From positions 111,674,263-111,738,262 of the forward strand of contig CM054059.1 in NCBI GenBank assembly GCA_028641055.1: 64,000 bases of DNA. Reading direction: 5' to 3'. This DNA is from Alopecurus myosuroides (taxonomy: Eukaryota; Streptophyta; Magnoliopsida; Poales; Poaceae). Below the pieces are notes generated by a model. It ran no database searches. It had not been told where the DNA came from and saw only the letters and a list, made by a program, of their open reading frames with translations. The number at the start of each line of letters is the position of its first letter. Position 1 is the stretch's first letter. Shown here in pieces: positions 22,035-33,222 of the stretch. The translations under genes and the position numbers were made by a program.

Positions 22035-24700
22035 ATGCCGCCAACAAGGAACAACCCGCCTGAGCCACCGCCAATCACGGAGCTGTTGACTCAGATGACC
22101 CAAGTCATGGTGCAGATGGCCCAGTTTTAGACTAATCAGCACAACAACCAGACGGCTCCACGAGTCAGCATCAAGGAGTTCCTCAGTCTGGGTCCGAGAG
22201 CTTTCGTGCCACACGCGAACCTCTGGACGCTGATGACTGGATCCGTGAGAGAGCTAAGGCTCTGGAGATTGCTCACGTTGCTGACGAAGACAAGGTCAAG
22301 TATGCCTCCTATGTGCTGAAGGGCCAGGCAGCTACTTGGTGGGAGAACTTCCAGGCCATGAGAACTGGCATACCAGTCACGTGGAATTGTTTCAAGGAAG
22401 CCTTCCTGAAGCACCACATTCCAGATGGTCTCATGGAAAGGATGCGTGAAGAGTTTTGCTCACTCAAGCAGGGCAAGTTGGACGTCATTGGCTATCAGAG
22501 TGAGTTCAATCGCCTCGCTCGTTACGCTGGAGATGAGGTGTCCACTGAAGCTAAGAAGATGGCAAGGTTCCGCAGAGGTTTTAACCCGGAACTCAAGTAT
22601 GCCCTCACCAATATCAAGGCCAACAGCTTCGAGGATCTCGTTAACACCGCGCTCAATGAAGAAAATGGGCGCAAGGGGTTCGAGGAGTCTCGCAAGCACT
22701 CGCGTGAGGGTGGTTCCTCCTCCAACATGACCACCCCTACGCAGAAGCGCTGCATCTGGGTACCAAATGGTGCTGTCACTCGGGCTCCATACGCCCAAAC
22801 TTCTCCAGGCTTCGCTCCCCGCCCACCCAACCCTGCTCAGATGCATGATCAGAGGGCTTCGATGGGGCAGCCAAGGCCAGGGCCTCCTCGTGTCGTCACT
22901 TGCTACAAGTGCAAGCTGACGAGGCACTACGCTGACAAGTGCACGCAGAGGCAGCTACCTCCACCACCACCTCGCCCTAACACAAACCAGGCAATGGTGC
23001 GCGCTCCCCCGCCTAAGGCCTTCAACTCCAACAACAGGCCTGTCGGGAGGACCGCAAGGGTGAATCATGTCAAGATCGACAAAGCTGAGGAAGCTCCTGA
23101 CGTCGTTCTCGGTACATTTCCCGTAAACTCTATTCCAGCTAAAGTGTTGTTTGATACTGGAGCATCACATTCTTTTGTGTCAAAGATCTTTGCGACAGCA
23201 ATTAAACTCCCTTTTGTTGGTTTGGGTTCCCCGCTAGTAGTAAACTCCCCTGGAGCAACTATGCAAACGTCCAAGATCAGTCACAGAAATCAAATCCTAA
23301 TTGGAGGCCACATATTCCTTGCTTCTCTCATACTGCTTGGCAATTCTGACATTGATGTCATTCTTGGTATGGATTGGCTGAAGGCCAATAAAGCTAAAAT
23401 TGACTGTGCTCAAAAGTCAATAACTCTGTTCCACCCTTCTGGCCAGATAATCTATTCTCCACATGAATCAAGTCCCTTTCAGCTGTGCACCCTCGATGCA
23501 AAGCCTCTACCTTCACTTGAAAATGTTCCGGTGGTTTGCGAATTCCCTGACGTCTTTCCAGAAGAGTTGCCAGGGATGCCTCCGGACAGAGCTGTTGAGT
23601 TCGTGATCGAGCTTGAGCCAGGTACTGCTCCAATCTCTAAGCATCCCTACAAGATAGGAACTCCCGAGCTGAAGTTGTTAAAGGAACAAATTGATATGTA
23701 CATGGAAAAAGGTTACATTCAACCTAGTTCCTCGGCTTGGGGTTGCCCAACTCTGTTCGTTGCGAAGAAGGATCACACAAAGAGACTCGTTGTTGACTAT
23801 CGTCCTCTTAACGAGAAAACCATCAAAAACAAGTATCCAATTCCTCGTATCGATGATCTTTTTTATCAACTTGCTGGAGCCTCAATATTCTCAAAGTTGG
23901 ACTTGAGAATGGGTTACCATCAAATAAAGATCAGAAAAGAGGATATTCCAAAGACAGCTTTCACCACTCGCTACGGTCTATATGAATTAACCGTCATGTC
24001 CTTTGGTCTCACCAATGCACCGGCGACATTCTCTCGACTCATGAATTCTGTCTTCCATGAATACCTCGACAAGTTCGTTGTGGTATATCTTGATGACATT
24101 CTTGTCTACTCAAAATCCGAGGAAGAGCATGAAGAACATCTTCGTCTCACTCTCATGAAGCTTCGCGAGCATCGTCTCTATGCCAAGTTCTCCAAATGTG
24201 AGTTCTGGATTCCAGAAGTTGCTTACCTTGGTCATATCATCTCTGCCAAGGGCATAGCCATTGATCCAGAAAAGGTTAAAGCAATTGTTGATTGGAAACC
24301 TCCAAAGACGGTGAAGCAAGTAATAAGTTTTCTTGGCTTGGCTAGCTATTGCCGTCGTTTCGTCCAAAACTTCTCCAAGATTGCCAAACCTCTCACTGAC
24401 CTCACAAAGAAGGACAAGAAGTTTGTTTGGTCTCCACAATGTGATGAAAGTTTCAATCTCCTGAAGACTAAACTCACTTCTACACCAGTTCTGGTTGGCC
24501 CAGATCCTACCAAACCTTTCCAAATATTCTGTGATGCTTCTCTCCAAGGTCTAGGTGCAATTCTTATGCAAGAACGTCAAGTTGTGGCTTATGCTTCACG
24601 TCAGTTGAACGCACATGAGCTCAATTATCCCACTCATGACCTTGAACTTGCAGCGGTTGTGTTTGCCCTCAAGAAATGGAGACAATACTTGTTGGGTAAT
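22035..24700 (+). pseudogene. Element B gag, protease, reverse transcriptase and start of RNase H
   Basis: Gag begins MPPTRNNPPEPPPITELL at 22035. It has an in-frame TAG at 22128-22130 and a one-base loss near 22192 that shifts the frame; the continuing frame is open from 22313 onward. Gag core: [13 protein letters not shown]. Zinc knuckle: [14 protein letters not shown] (CX2CX4HX4C) near 22902-22943. Protease: [11 protein letters not shown] near 23150. Reverse transcriptase: [13 protein letters not shown] and [12 protein letters not shown]. RNase [14 protein letters not shown] to [10 protein letters not shown], where element C is inserted after codon Asn at 24698-24700. The remaining part resumes at 39896. 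Confidence 0.9.
24696..24700. repeat. Target-site duplication of element C, left copy (GTAAT)
   Basis: Matches 39891-39895; both lie within the RNase H codons of element B. Confidence 0.92.
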
Positions 24701-25575
24701 TGTCGGGGGGTTACCCCCGAGTAGGGTAAAGGCAAGTGTTAAAGGCAAGATCAGAAGGGATGTTTGGCCGAGTAGCCGGCTACCTGGTACTCGCTACCCG
24801 GTCGACTACTACCCGGTCTTACACCTAGACGGCCAGAAGGATGAATCAAGAGAGTTATGCTCCTCCGAATAGAAGAGCTGGTCCGAGTAGAAATGGCGGG
24901 AACCTACTCGGGCCAGAAGTCAAAGGAGCCGTTCTGACACCGAATCCCGCGTATCCCGGGTCCGTACTTGGCACTGTTCACAGCACTGTTCATCTGAGGA
25001 CGGCGTGCCTGACAGCGACAGTGTGTCAGCAGGGCGTCGCAGGATAGGGGGGACCTACTCTGTGTTCGCCACAGTGATAACAGACTGGACACTTGGTTTT
25101 GCCCAACGACTTTCCGCACCGGGACAAATCTAGAAGCCAAAGCTGTCAGCGGGAACTCGGAAGAAGGACGGTGTGCACACAATGTCGACATCTGTTTGTA
25201 TTTGGTTGTATCCGGCAGGGCACCGAGTATATAAGGTGCCCTGCCCCCTCCGGCGCGAGGGACGCTGACCTAGATCCTGTACTGGTTCACGTTCTTGACC
25301 TAGTTCATCTGGTAGAGGGAAGAGTGGCTACTCGGTAGCAAGAACCATTGTACTGTGGCTACTCGGTGAGACATCAAAATACAGAGAGAAAGGCAGGAGT
25401 AGGGGTTTTACCTCCTCACGAGGGCCCTGAACCTGGGTAGATCGTATTGTTTGCAGTGCATGTTTCATACTCCACGCGTCTACTCGTCGCGTGATCCCTC
25501 CCCGAGCGCCTCCAGCGTCCTTCGTCCCCACATCTTTAGCCATCCTATGGCATCTGCCGTGACACCACCACGACA
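24701..25575 (+). repeat. Element C 5' LTR
   Basis: 875 bp. A TATA box TATATAA lies at 25228-25234, and transcription is expected to start about 30 bp later. The gag reading frame opens inside the LTR (ATG at 25550). Confidence 0.93.
25228..25234 (+). promoter_or_regulatory. TATA box of the element C LTR promoter
   Basis: GAGTATATAAGG, about 345 bp before the LTR end; the same sequence is kept at 39543-39549 in the 3' LTR. Confidence 0.6.
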
Positions 25576-25592
25576 GTTGGCGCCCACCGTGG
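25576..25592 (+). other. Element C primer-binding site
   Basis: GTTGGCGCCCACCGTGG immediately after the LTR, identical to that of element A. It is read in frame as part of RQLAPTVG by the overlapping gag ORF. Confidence 0.8.
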
Positions 25593-28500
25593 GGCGACCA
25601 GCGGCGCTGGCTGGAGTTTCCGTTCCGACGGGATCGATTTCTGCTACCGGAGAGCGCGTGGTCTGTGGCCTTGTCCACAGATTCGGCTCCTTCGACTTCG
25701 TCACCGACAACGCCGGCGATTTCGGCGGCAGGGCCATGCCGGAGGGCAGCACGGTGCTTTCTTTCGGCGCGCACCTCGTCTACGTCGCACCCGTCATCGA
25801 CCGCGAGTATCCTGAGCTGGTGCATGTCGCGGAGGATCCACCCGCCGTTATCGCCGCACGCGGGAGGCCGTCGAGCCGCTCTGCGAGTGTCGCGGAGGTG
25901 ATGATAACCGGCCCTGCTGCTGACGCCGGGAAGGGCGCGGCTGCTACCGCTGCGGCCGTCGTCGAGGATCTCGCTGGCTCATGTGCTGGCGGGAAGACGC
26001 ACAAGCCTTACGAGAAGGAGTGCAACCTTCCGCTCTCCACTACTCCGACGATCCCTGCGTCTGCTGCGCGGACGGGTATGCCGCCTCCCAGTGACCTCGA
26101 GCTCCTGACCATGAAGGCGCAGCTCGACCGGCAGCGCCAGGAGCTGCTCGCCGAGCAGGCGGAGTTGGAGAAGATTAGGCTAGAGCTTAGCTTAGATCAG
26201 CTTGAGTACAACAAGGCTCACGGTTTCACACCAGTTGTTAGGAGATCTAGCAAAGTAGGTGCTACACGCCGCAACCTAGGTGCCGAGATGGCGACGGTTG
26301 TAGAGGCTCCCGGTCAGTCCGCCACCGCAAACACCTCTACACGACCCAGATACAGCACACCCGCCAAAACACTTAGAGCTGCCGAGGTTGTAGCTGCCGA
26401 GTTGCCACACCTAGCTGCCGACGCGCGCATTAGGCAGCAGGAGAGGCTCAACGAGTTGGTGCTTGAGGCTGCCAGGCAGAACGAGGAGTTCCGAAAAGCC
26501 AACCCGGGTGCTGGAGCTTCTCAGGTGGTGCACTCGCACGCGGCCAGATCTAACGATCAGGCTTCGTCTCCTCATCCTAGCCGTGAGAAAAGCCGGAGTG
26601 GGCATTCTGGCAAGGGTAGGCAGATGCAGGTGTACGACCCGGCTGTCGCCACGAAACAGCTCGCTGTGCCGCGACAGTCCGGTCAGAAACACAACGCTGC
26701 AGGAGCAGGCTTTCAAGCCCATAAAGCTCAAAGCCAGGCCCGAGATGGAGAGCGCCCAGGTCCTTCTCAGCATCCCGTTGCTCAGCCTACTCGGTAGAGG
26801 CAGCAGCCGCGTGCAGTGGCGCCAGCCGCCAACCCGGTGGAGCAGCCTGCAGCTGTGCAGGTGGACAGATATGATGATGGCTACTCGGCCATCGGGATGG
26901 CTGGCTATGACATTCTGGTTCGTGTGGGCGAGCACGTGTTGGCGCCTGGAGATGCAAGGCACCAGCGGTACCGGATCAGCTTGTCGGCGCGGCTGGAGAA
27001 CACCGGTCCTCCTGGTCCCGAGTGCTTTGGCCCGCGCATCATGAACGAGCCATCCGTGAAGAACTTCCAGCTCGCAAGGGGCACCAAGAGCTACAACGGC
27101 AGCACCAAGCCAGAAGACTGGCTCAACGATTATGTCACCGCAGTCCACATCGCGGGCGGCAACCGGAGATGGGCAGTGCGGTACGTCCCGCAGATGCTAG
27201 AGGGTCCAGCTCGCACTTGGCTCAACAACTTGCCCAAGAACAGCATAAATTGCTGGCTGGACTTCTCGGACGCCTTCGTCAGCAACTTCACCAGCACCTA
27301 CAAGAGGCCGAACAGGCCACAGCAGCTGTCCGCTTGCAGGCAGCGAGAAGACGAGACGGACCGCGAGTACCTTACTCGGTGGAGCACATTCCGAAACACC
27401 TGTGAAGGTGTGAACGAGGCCCAAGCCATCACCTGGTTCGCGCAGGGTTGCAGACATGGCAGTATGCTGTGGCAGAGGTTGCAGAGGGAGATGCCAAACA
27501 CTCTGGCGGAGACCATCAAGATTGCAGATCAGTACGCACTCGGTGATCCTACCCAGCCACTGATGGATTCCTCCGAGCCGAGAAGAAACTTCAACAGCAA
27601 CAAGCGCAATGAGTTCCGCAACAAGCGCAGGGGTGACCGAATAGATGTTCGGTATGACCTCGAGGAGGTGAATGCAGTGGCTGTTGGAGCTGGGGGCAGC
27701 CAAAGGCAAAAACCTGCTGGAGCCTACGGGCAGAACCAGAACCAGGGCCAAGGCAACAAGAAGCCATTCCGCGCTCCTCAGTCGGGTAGCGGCAATTCGG
27801 AGCAAACAAGGAAGTTTGTCTTCGATGACATGAGGGATGGCCCATGCAGCTTCCATACTCAGCACCCTTCAAGGCCTGCTAATCACACTACCCGACAGTG
27901 CGAGTGGTGGGATCTGATCCGGAATGAAGGCTTGCCTCCTCCTCCTCCTCCTGTGCCAGCTGCAAATGCCAATGTGCAGCCTGCTCGTGCACCCGCAGCT
28001 CGGCCTCCAGTATTCCCGAGAAGAGAAAACGTGAACCAAGTGGCTTTAGGAGCCAACCGTCACTTCAACAATGAGGGCTACCGCAACAACAACAACAACA
28101 ACTACAACCGCAACAACAACAGAGGCAACAACAACTACCAGAGCAACAACAACGGCAACAATGAGGGCGGAGGCCGCAACCAGTACCAAGAACACCATGA
28201 GAGCTACATGATCTTCACTTTTGAGCCCGTCGACAAGCAGTCACAGCACAGGCGCGCCATGGAGGTCAATGTCGTGATCCCTGCCGTTCCTCACTATATG
28301 CATTGGTGCAACCAAGAGATCAAGTGGTCCCGAGTAGATCATCCCAAGGTGATGCCCAACCCGGGTAGTTACGCTTTGGTGGTAGATCCTACCTTCTTGG
28401 GCCCCGAGAAGAATGTGAGGTTCAGCAAGGTGCTGATCGACAACGGCAGCAGCATCAACATTGTGTACAGAGACACGCTCGAGAATCTTGGGCTGGCCGA

Positions 28501-30997
28501 GAACATGCTGCTACCCAGCAAGACCACCTTCCATGGCATTGTGCCGGGAGTCTCGTGCAATCCGATTGGCCGAGTGTGGATAGATGTGCTATTCGGCAAC
28601 AGGGAGAACTGCCGCACAGAGAGCCTGCAGTTCGAGGTGGTTGATCATCAGAGCCCCTATCACGCTCTACTCGGCAGGCCTGCTCTGAGCAAGTTCATGG
28701 CCTCTACCCACACGGCTTATCTGAACATGAAGATCCCTGGTCCCAATGGCGTGATTACCATCTCTGGTGATTACAAGAAGTCCATGGAGTGTGCCTCTGC
28801 CGGTTCTCAGTTGGCGGAGTCCATGGTGATTGCTGCCGAGAAGAAGAAGATGTACGAGGTGGTGGCTATGGCGCAATCCGCGCAAGCTGGTGCGTAGGGC
28901 GTGCCGAGTACCCAGCACGGGACCGCGTTCCAAGCATCTCAAGAGACAAAGAAGGTCCAGGACGACCTTGAGTTCCCCGACCGCGTAGCCATCATTGGCT
29001 CCGGGTTGGAGGAGAAATAGGAAAGCGAGCTCATCCACTTCCTCCGTGAGAATCGGGACGTGTTCGCCTGGTCCAATGAAGATTTACCAGGAGTCCCGAG
29101 GGAGTTGGTTGAGCACTCATTACATGTGCGTCCTGACGCCAAACCAGTGAAACAGGCTATGCACCGTTTCGGAGATGAGAGAAGGAAGGCCATTGGTGAC
29201 CAGATCACCAAGTTGCTGATAAGCAATTTCATCATGGAGGTGCTGCACCCGGATTGGTTAGCCAACCCGGTCATGGTCGAGAAGAAGAAGGAAGATCCTA
29301 AGGCTGCTACCGCATGGCGCATGTGTGTCGACTACACCGACTTGAACAAAGCATGCCCCAAGGATCCTTTTCCGCTACCTCGCATCGATCAGGTGATCGA
29401 TTCCACTGCTGGTTGTGAACTGCTGTCTTTCATAGATGCCTACTCTGGTTTCCACCAGATAGCTCTCAATCCTGCTGATCAAATAAAGACTGCCTTCATT
29501 ACCCTGTACGGGGCTTATTGCTATCGTGTCATGTGTTTCGGGTTGCGGAATGCGGGTGCTACTTATCAGCGGTGCATGCAGAAATGCCTGCACGATCAGC
29601 TCGGCAAGAATGTGCAGGTGTACGTAGATGACATTGTCATCAAAACGAATAAAACACATACTCTGCTTGCCGACCTCGAGGAAACCTTTGCCAACTTGCG
29701 CAAGTATAAAATGAAGCTGAACCCGAGTAAATGCACCTTTGGTGTCCCGGCTGGCAAGCTACTCGGTTGCTTGGTGTCTAGTCGGGGCATTGAAGCCAAT
29801 CCTTCAAAAATAAAAGCTATTGAGAGCATGTCTTTGCCGAGATCCCTGAAGGATGTGCAAAAATTCACTGGTTGCTTGGCATCTTTGAGCCGTTTCCTGG
29901 GCCGAATGGGCGAGAAGGCCCTGCCTCTGTACCAGCTGATGAAGAAAAGTGACAAGTTTGTCTGGACTCCGCAAGCGGATGTGGCATTCAACGAGCTGAA
30001 GGAAATGCTGGCTAGCGCTCCTATCTTGGCTAGTCCGCTACCCAAGGAGCCAATGCTGATGTACATCGATGCCACCAACCGAGTAGTCAGTGTGGTGATT
30101 GTGGTGGAGCGAGAAGAAGAAGGCAAGAGTGTGCAGCGCCCAGTGTACTACCTCAGCGAAGTGCTATCCAGCTCCAAGCAGAATTACCCGCATTACCAGA
30201 AGATGACCTACGGCGTGTACCTGGGCGCCAAGAAACTGAAGCATTATTTCCAAGAGCATCCCATCACGGTTGTGAGCTCTGCTCCCATCTCGGATATCAT
30301 GGGAAACAAGGAGGCGAGTGGCAGAGTAGCCAAGTGGGCAATTGAGCTGGCCGCGTACGCTCCCGCGTATGCGAGAAGAGAAGCCATCAAGTCTCAGATT
30401 CTGGCAGAGTTTCTGGTGGACTGGGCTGAGGTGCAGTACGAACCTCCTGCTCCGGTTTCTAATTACTGGAAGATGCACTTTGATGGCTCGAAGGTGAAGG
30501 AAGGCCTTGGTGCTGGCGTAGTGCTTACGTCACCCAAACGAGATCAGCTCAAGTACGTGCTGCAGATTCATTTCAAGGCATCTAATAATGTTGCAGAGTA
30601 TGAGGCCGTGGTGCACGGCTTGCGAGTAGCCAAGGAAGTTGGCGTGCAACGCATCATATGCTATGGTGATTCAGATCTGGTGGTGCAGCAAGTCTCTGGC
30701 ACTTGGGATGCTCTGGATGCCAACATGGCATCGTACCGTTTCCTGGTACAGTCTATGACTGGATTCTTTGAAGGCTGCGAATTCCAGCATATTCACCGAG
30801 CAGAGAACGAAGCAGCAGACGAGCTGTCCAAGTTAGGATCTTCTCGGCAATCCATCCCGGCGGGAGTTGCCTTAGAGCACTTGAGGAAGCCATCCATCAA
30901 GCCATCTCCCAACTCGGAGTCCATATTTGTTCCTTCTCTGCCAAGTGAAGAATCCGTTCCAATGGAGATTGACTGGGAGAATGCAACAGAGAACCCG

Positions 30998-31144
30998 GGG
31001 ACTGCCGCTCCCTACTCGGGGACTGCCGTTCCCTACTCGGGGACTGCCGTTTCCTACTCGGGGACTGCCGTTCCCTACTCGGGGACTGCCGTTTCCTACT
31101 CGGGGACTGCCACTCCATACTCGGGGACTGCTGTCCTTAACCCG
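30998..31144 (+). repeat. Seven 21 bp tandem repeats within pol, between RNase H and integrase
   Basis: Seven units encoding GTAVPYS and variants (GTAAPYS, GTAVSYS, GTATPYS, GTAVLNP), then a partial GTV. Each unit contains CGGGGACTGC or a one-base variant. Length 21 keeps the frame. They sit in the nonconserved linker, where extra residues are probably tolerated. Confidence 0.9.
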
Positions 31145-32551
31145 GGGACTGTCGCATTCATTGAGGAGGTCCTTGCCAATCGTTCAGGGCTCGAGAGAAG
31201 TGCTCCCAACCCTAAAGAGCAGCCAGAGGTGCCTGTCCCAATGGAATTGGACGGACCGGTGTTTCCCGCACGGGAGACACCGAGTTGGGCCATGCCCATA
31301 TTATCCTTTCTGAAGGACGGTACTCTGCCAGGAGATGAGGTGGTCGCAAGGCAGATTCAGAGAAGATCCAAGGGCTACACTATATTCAGAGATGTGCTGC
31401 ACAAAAGAAGCGCCACCGGCGTGCTGCAATGTTGTGTGGACCCAGAAGAAGGAGGAGAGATTCTGTTGGAAATACATCAAGGAGAATGCAGGCACCACGC
31501 CTCTTCTCGGGCATTGGTCAAGAAAGCTTTTCGGCATGGCTTCTACTGGCTCACAGCTCTGCAGCAAGCTGAAGATATCGTGAGGAAGTGCAATGGCTGC
31601 CAGATGTTCGCAAGTAAGATTCACATGCCTGCTTCCGAGCTGAAAACAATTCCTATCACATGGCCGTTTGCCGTATGGTGTTTGGACATGGTCGGCCCCT
31701 TCAAGCCGGCTAAAGGCAACATGACACATATCTTAGTCATGGTAGAAAAGTTCACCAAGTGGATTGAAGTGAAGCCTATTCGGAAGTGCGATGGAGCTAC
31801 AACCGTGAAATTCTTAAAGGATGTGATCCTGAGATACGGCTACCCGCACAGCATCATCACCGACAATGGCACAAATTTTGCAGAAGGGGCAATGGTGCGG
31901 TTCTGCAGACATAAGCACATCCGACTAGATGTTGCATCTGTTGCGCATCCCGCCTCCAATGGGCAAGTGGAAAGAGCAAACGGCATGGTGCTAGCAGGCA
32001 TAAAGCCAAGGCTGATTGAGCCGCTGCTAAAAACATCTGGGTGTTGGCTAGACGAGTTGCCAGCGGTGTTGTGGAGTCTAAGGACTACCCCTAACCGGTC
32101 AACCGGCTACACGCCATTCTTCTTGGTGTACGGGGCTGAGGCCGTGTTGCCAATAGACTTAGAGCATGAATCCCCCCGAGTAACCCTCTACACTGAGGTG
32201 GAGGCGAGAGAAGCTCGAGAAGATGACGTTGACCTGCTCGAAGAAGCAAGAGAGCTTACTCTGTCACGGTTAGCTATCTACCAGCAAAACCTGCGGCGTT
32301 ATCATAGCCGAAAGGTGAACCCAAGGGTCTTCCGAGAAGGAGACATGGTCCTCAGGCTTGTGCAACGCACAGCCGGGATGCACAAATTGTCTCCTCCATG
32401 GGAAGGGCCCTTCATTGTGAGCAAAGCGCTGCACAATGATGCCTATTATCTCGTGGACATGCGTCCATCACAGGAGAACAGGGAAGATAAAGCTGGAGAG
32501 GAATCCAAGCGCCCTTGGAATGTAGCCCTACTTCGTCGCTTTCATTCGTGA

Positions 32552-33222
32552 GCAAAGATGTGTATGTACTCTCTTATCCGAGTTAAAATTCTACCCTGAA
32601 ATCTGAGATTCAGCTCGGGGACTTCCCTCGTCCAAACTTGCTCTGTGTGTTTCTACCCGGTTTCGCCTTTGTCTGCTCGGTTGCTCTGCTTAAAATTTCC
32701 CGAGTACATCTAGTACTGTGTTTAAACCTACATGCCAACTCTTCGACTCTGCTGCTGTCCGAAACCCGGCTTCATGGCAAGCAAGAGAACAAGCAAAAGG
32801 TCAATGGGAACAAGAAAAATTACTAAGGAAAGAAGAAGTGCAGGAACCGAGTAGGACGTCGTTTACTGTTGTTTCTTGTTAACTCCTTCTCGGATAAGTT
32901 GTGGGTTGCGTTACTATGAGTGTTTCTAAGTGGCTAAGTATTTGCAACTCCAACTTTGAATTCTTGTGACTCGAATACCAAAAAAGCAACAAGTTGCGGG
33001 TAAGAGCTGAGATGAGAAGGAAGAGCGAATAAGAACTGCAACTCGGGGACTTGCATGATAACGCAACCCGGCATCAAGCCAAAGTCGCTCAATTTGACTA
33101 AGTTAAATATCAAACGTGAATAAAACTGAGTAGCAAACGACAGGCATAATTGTTTCGATACATCTGCACCCGGCATCCCGGGGATCTGATAAAAGTTTCG
33201 AGAGTAAAGTTGCAGGAAGTAA
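32552..33222. other. Spacer between pol and the antisense gene of element C
   Basis: Noncoding sequence between converging genes. It contains two copies of the phrase CTCGGGGACTT (about 32613 and 33042), resembling the polypurine tract. No ORF of interest. Confidence 0.6.

Larger units (their letters stand above)
25550..32551 (+). pseudogene. Element C gag-pol polyprotein with three TAG codons
   Basis: One reading frame of about 7 kb, interrupted only by TAG at 26795-26797, 28895-28897 and 29018-29020, each at a place where Gln is plausible. Domains: N-terminal leader from ATG 25550; charged probable coiled coil (26110-26220, RQRQELLAEQAELEKI); gag core with ARTWLNNLPKNSINCWLDF (27200-27520); Asn-rich linker (28075-28170); Cys/His cluster (CSFH...CEWW); protease with VLIDNGSSINIVY; reverse transcriptase with YVDDIVIKT (YVDD at 29621-29632); RNase H (MHFDGSKVKEG, YGDSDLVVQQVSGTWD); a 7-residue repeat linker; integrase with HH...CNGC, LDMVGPF, TDNGT and GQVERAN; tail ending WNVALLRRFHS. 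The N-terminal region contains the gag domain that element A lacks. Confidence 0.9.

Noticed and set aside
25451..25549. Earlier start (25451) for element C gag
   Set aside because: It lies within the LTR. The ATG at 25550 is the nearest in-frame start to the LTR end and gives a leader similar to that of element A; the upstream frame is merely open.
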